Below are positions 48,004 to 55,306 of a stretch of 64,000 nucleotides of DNA, piece after piece. The stretch is from the NCBI GenBank assembly GCA_963678775.2, contig CAXXGR010000002.1, positions 248,001-312,000 on the forward strand, written 5' to 3'. Made by a program: the position numbers and the translations under genes. The notes under the pieces were generated by a model. The model was not told where the DNA came from. It did no database searches and saw only the letters and a list, made by a program, of their open reading frames with translations. This stretch comes from JBFHIJ01 sp963678775 (lineage in GTDB: Bacteria > Bacteroidota > Ignavibacteria > Kapaibacteriales > UBA2268). How positions within the stretch are numbered: position 1 is the stretch's first letter; every line of letters starts with the position of its first letter.

Positions 48004-48556
48004 ATTATCCAGATAACTATTGAATTCGATACCTTTTTGATTTGAGAAGAGATCTTCACCAGAAAATGCACTTTTATCATCATTCCATTCTTGATAGTAT
48101 TCAATTGCGTAACCTAGTATATTTGTTGCACCTCTTGAAAAACCATTTGTAACTCCATGCTCTTGTAATGAACGATCAACTCCAGCCATCAAAAAAAAAA
48201 TGCTTCATATCAATCCAATTTTCCCCCTTTTTGGAAAATACATATCTTGGTTGAGCCGGATCCCCATAAAAAGCATCTTTATAAGTCAATAATATAAAGC
48301 TAAGATTTGTTACATCTGGATTTCGATTATTCTTGACTACAGTTGCTATTTCCTCAGGGGAAGCCGCTTGTACTTGATTCGGCTCTTTCCCATTCTCATC
48401 CGCCAAGCTCACAGGATTATTCATACTATACTGGTACGGTGACCATGCGTAATATTTCTCCCATACTTCGACTCGCGACGCTCGCGGGTATCGAGCGTAG
48501 TCGAGATGCAGCAACCTTGGAGTGTGCTGAAGTTCGCCCAGCTCGCTTTCGGTGTC
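48004..48556 (-). repeat. Direct repeat, left copy (right copy 54509-55083)
   Basis: About 550 bases match 54509-55083 in the same orientation, with very few substitutions in the toxin part, one A/T-run length change and a small insertion near the REP-like element of the right copy. The copies bracket the island and could recombine to delete about 6.5 kb. Confidence 0.85.
48470..48506. repeat. REP-like imperfect inverted repeat inside the Rhs head
   Basis: TTCGACT...ACGCTCG and CGAGCGT...AGTCGA form a hairpin of REP type. It replaces the normal head sequence (GVRKVDYELGRFTTIDPL) seen in the cassettes at 49444-50211 and 51600-52280. Related insertions are at about 53533-53560 and 54975-55032. 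Confidence 0.65.
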
Positions 48557-48564
48557 TAGTTGTC

Positions 48565-48596
48565 AAAAAAGACTCAAGCGACTCAAGGCTTGAGTC
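48565..48596 (-). terminator. Terminator after the 273-aa lipoprotein gene
   Basis: On the minus strand GACTCAAGC / GCTTGAGTC is followed by six T residues, 49 bases past the lipoprotein stop. The same GACTCAAG core forms the terminator at 55115-55150, so terminator and Rhs head may have been duplicated together. Confidence 0.75.
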
Positions 48597-48644
48597 AAAT
48601 GGATTGCTGTAAATTTTTATCAGAAAAGTAAATACTTCATACAC

Positions 48645-49466
48645 CTATAAATAAACATGTTCAAATTTCGGAATCGTATCCATGTTTTTTTTGAGTGAAT
48701 CCAACTCTTCTTTAGATCTAATTCTCCATGTTCTATAGAAACGATGTGGCAATGTACAGTTCCCATAATAAAAGGAATCTATTCTTATCTCTGGATAATA
48801 ATCTAACGTATTTCTTTCTATAAGAGGCAAGTAAATTGTATCTATATTAATACGTGTAACATTCCCACGATATTCAGGGTAAAGATTCCTTAGTAGATTA
48901 GTATCTAAAGTAGTAAATACCTCAAAAGTAGTAGAATCAATCCCGTCACTATAAAAAGAGTCATAACTAGTGTAATGATGCGGTGTAGTGTATTCAACTA
49001 AGATTGGTTTATTCAACCAAGAAATATAAAATGCTTTTTCTATAAATTCACCATTTGTTTCTCTAATTGCTATTAGATTTTGAACTCTGAAAGCCAAAAG
49101 ATTGCCTAACTTCTCATTATGTTTATAATGTTCCTCCTTCAAAAATGTAAAGGAAGGATAGTAGATTACTTGATCACAATTTGTAAAAATAATACTATCT
49201 TTAGAAAAATAATGTTTTATTTGTAAGTACGAGTCGATAGTCAACATTTGCCAATGATGGTATTTTACTTCAAAATTTGTTCCCTGTATATTATATCCAA
49301 GAAGTTTTAGGCTATCAACTACTGGAATTTTATACTCATTTTTTGGAATATTAAATCTAAAATTATCGCTTCCATTACTATTGCTACAACTGCACAATGC
49401 TATAGTCAGTACTATACTACACAATATAGTTAAAGTAGTTTTATTATTTAATAAAAGATGTACCAT
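48645..49466 (-). CDS. Lipoprotein, candidate immunity protein of cassette E
   Basis: This 273-aa protein has a lipoprotein signal with lipobox LCSC (Cys27). No family is recognisable; the mature part is rich in aromatic residues (YHHWQML, YYPSFTF, YYPEIRIDSFYYG). Its ATG overlaps the end of the HEIIH toxin tail by 23 bases, the tight coupling typical of toxin-immunity pairs. An outer-membrane-anchored lipoprotein could neutralise an incoming protease-like effector in the periplasm. Immunity function is inferred only from position. Confidence 0.65.
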   Translation of the reverse strand: MVHLLLNNKTTLTILCSIVLTIALCSCSNSNGSDNFRFNIPKNEYKIPVVDSLKLLGYNIQGTNFEVKYHHWQMLTIDSYLQIKHYFSKDSIIFTNCDQVIYYPSFTFLKEEHYKHNEKLGNLLAFRVQNLIAIRETNGEFIEKAFYISWLNKPILVEYTTPHHYTSYDSFYSDGIDSTTFEVFTTLDTNLLRNLYPEYRGNVTRINIDTIYLPLIERNTLDYYPEIRIDSFYYGNCTLPHRFYRTWRIRSKEELDSLKKNMDTIPKFEHVYL

Positions 49467-50211
49467 TTTCTATCATCTCCCTCACAGCTTGTTGTACTTT
49501 ACCATTTAGTTTATTCCTAGATTTTTCTACCTGAGAGTTATTGCCTGCTTTTGTAAAAGCTTCAATATCAAGCAATAAAAACGTGATTTCATCCTTTAAA
49601 GCTTGATTATTAGTGCCTTGTAGATAATACATTGCTTTAAAAGAACCGGTTGGTTTTCCTTGCTTATCGCCTTCATTATATGTACGCTCAATACTACTCA
49701 AGCCAGCTTTTACCATATTGGGCTCCGCTAATCCCATCGCCATTGAAGCTCCCCAAGCAGTATATTAATCTTCACCCATTGTATGAATAATTTCATGAAA
49801 TGCAGTACCTTCCTGAGATAATTCTTTAGGATGCATAGTATTCATAAATATTCTATCACCACCTCTTGTAGTAAAACCTCCAACAGAACTTACTTCTGCG
49901 TAAGGGGTGATATATAAAGTATTATTTTTAAGAAAATTAGCTACTTTAGGAGCTGAGCCTTTCCAAGAATCATAATAACCGTTAATCATCCCCGCATAGC
50001 CTCCTTGACTGATAGCACATAGAGATGAAATAGTCTTCAAATTTTCATTTACCCTAGTAAAAGCACCACCTACAGATGCATTCACTGCCCACTTCCCATT
50101 CCAATCCGCCAAACTAATCGGATTATTCATACTATACTGGTACGGTGACCATGCATAATATTTCTCCCACAGGGGATCTATTGTAGTAAACCTGCCTAGC
50201 TCGTAGTCCAC
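49444..50211 (-). pseudogene. Rhs-tip cassette E: HExxH toxin tail interrupted by an in-frame TAA
   Basis: The frame starts in an Rhs-core head (VDYELGRFTTIDPLWEKYYAW, then SMNNPISLADWNGK; upstream TAYLGKELDTESELGDHG to about 50277) and runs into a unique tail. The tail ends HEIIHTMGED, a zincin-like HExxH motif, at TAA 49765-49767. The same frame then stays open for about 107 more codons (YTAWGASMAMGLAEPNM... to 49444), clearly the rest of the domain. A single nonsense change therefore splits the toxin just after its catalytic motif. The head is visibly more GC-rich than the tail, consistent with tip exchange. Confidence 0.75.
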
Positions 50212-50318
50212 TTTTCTTACGCCGTGGTCGCCCAGTTCGCTTTCGGTGTCAAGTTCCTTGCCGAGGTAGGCGGTATGTAAGATTCAGCTACGAACATAAA
50301 AATAATTCCTAGAACATT

Positions 50319-51533
50319 TTAAAACAACACAATTCTTCCACCTGCCTGTTCCTCCAGTATTTTTTGTTTTAAAAACTCTAAATATTGTTGCGTAAACATA
50401 TTTTCGGATAGCAATATATTTGCTTTAGAACTTTTTAATATACATTCTGGTATAAATTTAAGTTTATTATTACTAACATTTAAATATTTCAGGCTACTGT
50501 TTTTGCATACATCTTGAGGCAAACAAGATATATTATTGTACGAAAGATCTAAGAATTCTAGTTTATTCAAAGAAAATAAATTAATTGGTATTGAAATAAG
50601 CTTATTATGTGATAGTTGGAGAAAACTAATATGTCTAAAATTTGAAAAATCAAAGTCAATGGATACTAATTCGTTATGCGAAACATCTATTAATTTAATT
50701 TCCTCTAATTGCATTATTGATAGAGGTAATGTATTCAATTTATTATAAGCAACTGAAAGTATCTGTAACTTTTTAAGCAACCCAATTTCAATTGGCAAAT
50801 GGCTAATACAGTTATTGGATAAATCCAATTCTTTCAAGACAGTATTAGACAATTCTATTTTTGGAAGTACGCAAATATAATTATTATTAATTGATATTTT
50901 TTTGATGTTAGGTAATGTAAATAATATCTTGGGTAGACTAAGTAGTTTTGAGTCAACAATTTGTAGTTCTTCCAGACATGACAAATTGTCTAATGCAGTC
51001 GGAAGGTTCTCAAGATTTGATATTATAATATTCAGAACTCTTAATTCCTTCAACAATGTAATATCATTTGGAAGTTTTTTAATTTTTGACTTCTCAATAG
51101 TTATTTCTTCCAACTTTTTCAAGTTAGAAATCCCCTTAGGAATAAATTGCAACGATTTTGAATGTATTTTTAGATATTTAAGATTTGCATGATTAAAAAT
51201 AATACTTGGCAATACGGTAAAACTGTTGCTCGAAATTGATAGACCATGAATATTATCTACTGCTTTTATCGCATTTATGATACCCAAGCTATCGTCGCAT
51301 GAAATATCCAAAATCCCCAAATTAGGTATAGAAGCTAATTTGTTACAGTCTTGCTCTGAGATTACTCCACATAACCGGACGGTGTTTGTGTTTTTGTTAT
51401 AATCAAAACTTTTAACAGATAGTGAGTCTTTAGCTAATACTTCAAGACTGAATATAATAGTGCATAATAATAACAATAATAACAATCTATATCTATAATA
51501 TAAAATTACATCGTACTCTCTAATTGTTTTCAT
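50319..51533 (-). CDS. Secreted leucine-rich repeat protein, candidate immunity protein of cassette C
   Basis: This 404-aa protein has a signal peptide (hydrophobic LLLLLLLCTIIF, cleavage near LAKDS) and about twelve LRR units of roughly 23 residues (LKELDLSNNCISHLPIEIG, LEFLDLSYNNISCLPQ). It ends with a capping helix. LRR solenoids bind proteins. The gene begins 66 bases after the cassette C toxin frame and precedes the next cassette head, the slot filled elsewhere by immunity-like genes. Direct binding to the metallopeptidase-like tail is plausible but unproven. An alternative is an ordinary surface LRR protein trapped in the island. Confidence 0.8.
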   Translation of the reverse strand: MKTIREYDVILYYRYRLLLLLLLCTIIFSLEVLAKDSLSVKSFDYNKNTNTVRLCGVISEQDCNKLASIPNLGILDISCDDSLGIINAIKAVDNIHGLSISSNSFTVLPSIIFNHANLKYLKIHSKSLQFIPKGISNLKKLEEITIEKSKIKKLPNDITLLKELRVLNIIISNLENLPTALDNLSCLEELQIVDSKLLSLPKILFTLPNIKKISINNNYICVLPKIELSNTVLKELDLSNNCISHLPIEIGLLKKLQILSVAYNKLNTLPLSIMQLEEIKLIDVSHNELVSIDFDFSNFRHISFLQLSHNKLISIPINLFSLNKLEFLDLSYNNISCLPQDVCKNSSLKYLNVSNNKLKFIPECILKSSKANILLSENMFTQQYLEFLKQKILEEQAGGRIVLF

Positions 51534-51599
51534 AATAATACAACCTTATTATTTCATATGAGTTAAATAGTAAAGACTTTAATTTTTTTTATAAGGATC

Positions 51600-52280
51600 T
51601 TACTTTGCTTGCTGAATTAAAGTGGAAGTTGCCTCTTCATCAATTTCAGCATTTTCTACAGCTTCTTCAAAATCTTCAGCATTTTGTTCCGTACGTTTTT
51701 TCTTAGCTGCTCTTTCAGTAGTATGAATATATTCATGTAGAACTGTTATGACAGCTTGGAACACTTTGCCAGGGAACATAACCTCATCGTACCAATCTTT
51801 TGAGTCTTTACTCATGCCACTATCATCTAAATCCAGATTATTATTCCATGTAGAGAAAACAAAATTTGTAGGTTCATAACACCAACCATTTAAGGCAGTC
51901 TCACCGTCAAAAAAATTAATCATAGGGGATTCACTGAGAGATAAAGTCCCATTTTTCCCTGCATCTTGTTCTGAATCTACTTCCTGATAAGTAAGTGCTT
52001 TCAAGATTTGTTCTTCAGTACTTATCTTTGTTGACAACCTAGTTCCATATGTTTTTAGTGCATCCATTATCGGTCTATTGTTTTCAACAAATGATTTTAA
52101 ATTTTTTAACATAAATGCCATTTTAGGTCTTTGTTGTGCTTGCTCAGTAGTAATCGTAAACTTCCCATTCTCATCCATCAAACTCACAGGATTATTCATA
52201 CTATACTGGTACGGTGACCATGCATAATATTTCTCCCACAGGGGATCTATTGTAGTAAACCTGCCTAGCTCGTAGTCCAC
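51600..52280 (-). CDS. Rhs-tip cassette C: HEYIH metallopeptidase-like toxin tail
   Basis: This 226-aa frame begins in the Rhs-core head (GTG at MDYELGRFTTIDPL, SMNNPVSLMDENGK). Before the GTG the same frame is open to about 52410 with DYLPFGKQIPRDNDDQ and TAYLGKELDTESDLGDHG. The tail carries VLHEYIHTTE, an HExxH zinc-binding motif, and ends in an acidic helix. It looks like the most intact tip in the array: the head is not interrupted by a palindrome and there is no internal stop. It lacks the beta-solenoid Rhs core and any secretion signal, so it is an orphan tip, probably silent unless recombined onto a full rhs gene elsewhere. Confidence 0.7.
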   Translation of the reverse strand: MDYELGRFTTIDPLWEKYYAWSPYQYSMNNPVSLMDENGKFTITTEQAQQRPKMAFMLKNLKSFVENNRPIMDALKTYGTRLSTKISTEEQILKALTYQEVDSEQDAGKNGTLSLSESPMINFFDGETALNGWCYEPTNFVFSTWNNNLDLDDSGMSKDSKDWYDEVMFPGKVFQAVITVLHEYIHTTERAAKKKRTEQNAEDFEEAVENAEIDEEATSTLIQQAK

Positions 52281-52470
52281 TTTTCTTACGCCGTGGTCGC
52301 CCAGGTCGCTTTCGGTGTCTAATTCCTTGCCGAGGTAGGCGGTGCGCTGGTCGTCGTTATCCCTTGGTATTTGCTTGCCAAATGGAAGATAATCACATTT
52401 TTCGGTTTATTTAAGATTAGAATACAATTCTCAAACGACACTTTCAAGCTACTGTGCAGTATATAGTAAT

Positions 52471-52854
52471 TTATTTTCCATGAGTGACTATTAATACTTT
52501 ACTATCTCTCTTTTGTATTTCGATATATGCTACACCTCCTGCCATAACTGGACCTCCATGTTTCGCGGTAGGGAAAAAACCTTCTAATACCCAAATGCTA
52601 TCTTTTACTAATTCACAATTAAAAGGTCTTTGTTCTAATATTTGCTCTCCATAAATAGTTAACAAGATTGCCTCTGCTATTGTGACTGCAGTTTCTGCAT
52701 TTGGGACAGCATCTTTAAAATTTAGAACATTATATTCTTGATTATTCGAGCCTCTATATAAATCATTATTCATCACATAGTGTTTTTGCTGAATAACGGA
52801 ACAACTATTTAATGCAAGTAAAATAATTATTGCCAAAAAAGTAAAATATTTCAA
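52471..52854 (-). CDS. NTF2-fold immunity lipoprotein (YbbC/YhhH-like)
   Basis: This 127-aa protein has a lipoprotein signal with lipobox LNSC (Cys18). Its mature part shows the pattern of the NTF2-fold immunity family that includes E. coli YbbC and YhhH: AVTIAEAILLTIYGEQILEQRPF, then a strand with WVLEG and GGVAYIEIQKRDSKVL. Those E. coli genes sit next to rhsD and rhsB. Here the gene follows the DUF4329-like tip (52922-53545), so it is its likely antidote. Lipidation would place it at a membrane facing the periplasm. Confidence 0.75.
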   Translation of the reverse strand: MKYFTFLAIIILLALNSCSVIQQKHYVMNNDLYRGSNNQEYNVLNFKDAVPNAETAVTIAEAILLTIYGEQILEQRPFNCELVKDSIWVLEGFFPTAKHGGPVMAGGVAYIEIQKRDSKVLIVTHGK

Positions 52855-52921
52855 GACGACCTCTCTCAGATTGTGATTTTTTCTATTTATAACTAATTTA
52901 TTTCATATTGATATCATGACT

Positions 52922-53545
52922 TTAAAAAATTGATCCAATTACTTTTAAGACAGAAGATACCGTACCTACAACTTGCTCCACAATGGTAGGACTATTAATC
53001 CTAGGACTTGTATCTTTTGGTTTAATAGTAGTGGCACGATTTGGTGATTTTGGATCGCTGGGTATTATATTTGAGACAACAGCTGGTTCAACAGAAGTAT
53101 TTGTAATTACATCCATAAATAGCAATTGTCCAGCAGGCGTTACTAAATATGAATCCATGGATAAACCATTGATGTTATCTATATCTCCTTCTGAAAATTG
53201 ATAACTCAAATATTGTTCATTATGAGCTGCATGAGTATGTAACAAAGCATATTCCGAAGCTCCTTCAGGTATCTCCATATTATGCGGTGCTGATTTTTCT
53301 CCACCTCTATTCGCAACATTATAAGAAAATTACCCATTAATCACATACATACAAGAAGCATACTCGCGATTAAGAACTATAGAAGTCCCATTATAATATA
53401 GCGCAAAATCAAGTGCTGCAGCAATCTCTGAACCAAAGAGCTGCCCTGGTTCTTCTCCATTCCAATCCGCCAAACTCACAGGATTATTCATACTATACTG
53501 GTACGGAGACCATGCATAATATTTCTCCCATACTTCGACTCGCTA
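52922..53545 (-). pseudogene. Rhs-tip cassette B: DUF4329-like tail with an in-frame TAA
   Basis: A frame open from about 53545 reads the Rhs head WEKYYAWSPYQYSMNNPVSLADWNG, then a tail like DUF4329 of Rhs proteins: AAALDFALYYN, SIVLNREYAS, then HTHAAH, FSEGDID and YLVTPAGQLLFMDV. A TAA at 53330-53332 cuts it after CMYVING; the same frame continues (FSYNVANRGGEKSAPHN) into an ATG at 53278 and on to 52922. One nonsense codon therefore splits the domain. The start of the head is replaced by a REP-like palindrome, and an in-frame TAG lies just upstream. It is probably inactive. The following NTF2-fold lipoprotein is its likely immunity gene. Confidence 0.72.
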
Positions 53546-53760
53546 CGCTCGCTCAGCAACCTTAGAGCGTGCTGAAGCTAGCCCAGTTCGCTTTCGGTGT
53601 CTGGTTTATAAGATACTATACCTAACAAAAGGATGTTAGGGATAGCTTGTATAATAGATTAGATATCTCGGACAAACTAATATTTTACCTTGTTTTCACA
53701 TGATTCTGATAATGTTTTTATATTCTCATCTAAAACTTTCTGAATACTCATTTATATGTA

Positions 53761-54378
53761 CTAGTAAATCAATATTAATTCTATCATTTTCAAAATATGA
53801 TATATATCCAATAAAACAACTGGAGCAAATATATAAAGCATCCTTCTTAGATACTTATTTGTATATTTTAGTGCTAAAAAATAAGTCACTCCTACTACAA
53901 AATATAAAGCAATTAATGACCGTGAGATAGAACAACAACTATCGAAATTTACATTATCCGTTTTATCATCACTAATTATTATAGAATTGCTATTAATTGG
54001 TACACCAAACTTTTGTGCTCCTAAATAACTTATACCATCGTATTTCTTAACTAAAAGCGATTTAAGACCTGTTAAAGGAATATTTAACTGTATTTCTGAA
54101 TTACTCTTTAGTCTCAAGGTGTAATTCAGAATACTCATTTCAATTGGTTTCGTTAAACTTATAGTATTGTCTTTTCTAGACATACCGTAAAAAATTATAT
54201 CTATATCCGAATTATACTGATTTAATATTGTAACGACACCAGATTCAATAAGTCCATTTCTATCCTCTGAATTACTGCCTAAATAATCCATGACAAACAA
54301 CATCATATTTATCCATAGCAGTGATAAGCTAAACAAAAACAAAACTAGCTTTCCAAAACTATATTTAGTTTCCACCAT
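53761..54378 (-). CDS. Small membrane protein, candidate immunity protein of cassette A
   Basis: This 205-aa protein has one hydrophobic helix near the start (VLFLFSLSLLWINMMLFVM), an extended beta-type domain of about 110 residues, and two C-terminal helices (LIALYFVVGVTYFLAL; IFAPVVLLDIYHILKMI). I recognise no family. The ATG at 54378 has GGAG six bases upstream and overlaps the end of the cassette A toxin gene by 14 bases, indicating translational coupling. A multi-pass inner-membrane immunity protein would suit a toxin acting at the membrane or periplasm. The duplicated cassette F lacks this gene. Confidence 0.65.
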   Translation of the reverse strand: MVETKYSFGKLVLFLFSLSLLWINMMLFVMDYLGSNSEDRNGLIESGVVTILNQYNSDIDIIFYGMSRKDNTISLTKPIEMSILNYTLRLKSNSEIQLNIPLTGLKSLLVKKYDGISYLGAQKFGVPINSNSIIISDDKTDNVNFDSCCSISRSLIALYFVVGVTYFLALKYTNKYLRRMLYIFAPVVLLDIYHILKMIELILIY

Positions 54379-54970
54379 TGGGATCTCCATAGGGTAGTGT
54401 GTAATAATTCGTCGCATCATCTGTTGGATAAACACACTCAAGAATTTCAAAATATTCAAGGAGTATTGTATCTAATGATTTAGTTAAATTACCTTCCTCA
54501 TCAATATAATTATCCAGATAACTATTGAATTCGATACCTTTTTGATTTGAGAAGAGATCTTCACCAGAAAATGCACTTTTATCATCATTCCATTCTTGAT
54601 AGTATTCAATTGCGTAACCTAGTATATTTGTTGCACCCCTTGAAAAACCATTTGGAACTCCATGCTCTTGTAATGAACGATCAACTCCAGCCATCAAAAA
54701 AAAATGCTTCATATCAATCCAATTTTCCCCCTTTTTGGAAAATACATATCTTGGTTGAGCCGGATCCCCATAAAAAGCATCTTTATAAGTCAATAATATA
54801 AAGCTAAGATTTGTTACATCTGGATTTCGATTATTCTTGACTACAGTTGCTATTTCCTCAGGGGAAGCCGCTTGTACTTGATTCGGCTCTTCTCCATTCT
54901 CATCAAAAAAACTTATCGGATTATTCATACTATACTGGTACGGCAACCATGCGTAGTACTTTTCCCACAC
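54365..54970 (-). CDS. Rhs-tip cassette A: intact copy of the duplicated toxin tail
   Basis: This 201-aa frame starts at a GTG before WEKYYAW (LPYQYSMNNPISFFDENG), the end of an Rhs core. The rest of the head (54971-55108) is in another frame because of a REP-like insertion. The tail (EEPNQVQAAS..., DMKHFFLMAGVDRSLQEHG, SAFSGEDLFSNQKG) belongs to no family I can name. It is complete here, with nine A/T bases at 54696-54704 keeping the frame, and it ends DDATNYYTLPYGDPNGGN. The membrane-protein gene overlaps its end. Without a core or export signal it is an orphan tip, and expression is uncertain. Confidence 0.6.
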   Translation of the reverse strand: MWEKYYAWLPYQYSMNNPISFFDENGEEPNQVQAASPEEIATVVKNNRNPDVTNLSFILLTYKDAFYGDPAQPRYVFSKKGENWIDMKHFFLMAGVDRSLQEHGVPNGFSRGATNILGYAIEYYQEWNDDKSAFSGEDLFSNQKGIEFNSYLDNYIDEEGNLTKSLDTILLEYFEILECVYPTDDATNYYTLPYGDPNGGN

Positions 54971-55108
54971 TTCGACAGGCTCAGCACAGGCACTTCGACT
55001 CGCTTTTTTCGCGGGTATCGAGCGTAGTCGAGATGCAGTGACCTTAGAGTGTGCTGAAGTTCGCCCAGTTCACTTTCGGTGTCAAGTTCCTTGCCGAGGT
55101 AGGCGGTG
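54971..55108 (-). pseudogene. Rhs-core head fragment of cassette A
   Basis: Leftward from 55108 the sequence codes RTAYLGKELDTESELG, matching the heads of cassettes C and E. It then departs into a GC-rich palindromic insertion (CTTCGACTCGC, TCGAGCGTAGTCGA, and CTTCGACAGGCTCAGCAC) that shifts the frame before WEKYYAW. It begins immediately after the terminator at 55115-55150, marking the right border of the island. Confidence 0.65.
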
Positions 55109-55114
55109 CGTAAT

Positions 55115-55150
55115 AAAAAAAAAGACTCAAGAGGTATGAGTTCTTGAGTC
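55115..55150 (-). terminator. Terminator between ymdB and the Rhs cassette island
   Basis: On the minus strand GACTCAAGA / TCTTGAGTC with a 9-nt loop is followed by a run of nine T. It lies about 155 bases after the ymdB stop and directly abuts the first Rhs head, so ymdB transcription should not enter the cassettes. Confidence 0.8.
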
Positions 55151-55306
55151 ATATTAATAAGAACATAGTGTTTATGCGCCACTAACGTTTCTATAAATTC
55201 TGGCAAATTTATTTGAGAATAACAGCATACTGTTACATTACCTGTCCAAAATCCACTAGAGATGAAACTATCAGAGATTTGAGCATAATCCAACTAATCA
55301 TATCTT

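Larger units (their letters stand above)
47986..48560 (-). pseudogene. Rhs-tip cassette F: frameshifted copy of cassette A toxin tail
   Basis: A short Rhs-core head (DTESELG..., then WEKYYAWSPYQYSMNNP) leads into a tail almost identical to that of the cassette at 54365-54970 (EEPNQVQAAS, PDVTNLSFILL, SAFSGEDLFSNQKG). The run of ten A/T bases at 48191-48200 is one longer than in the other copy, shifting the frame after DMKHFFF to a stop at 48176-48178. The rest continues in another frame to 47986. The copy stops after SYLDN and lacks the original C-terminus. It has no following immunity gene, so it is a truncated duplicate. Confidence 0.8.

Noticed and set aside
48343..48612. Plus-strand frame opposite cassette F
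   Set aside because: It is a shadow of the Rhs head and palindrome; the minus strand carries the recognisable protein.
49765..53332. Stop-codon reassignment (TAA read as sense)
   Set aside because: TAA terminates many intact genes in the window, including rny and eno, so the two in-frame TAA codons are better read as nonsense mutations.
54925..55293. Open frame of 122 codons across the island's right border
   Set aside because: It runs through a terminator hairpin, the Rhs head and the palindromic insertion. Only the TAYLGKELD part is former coding sequence.
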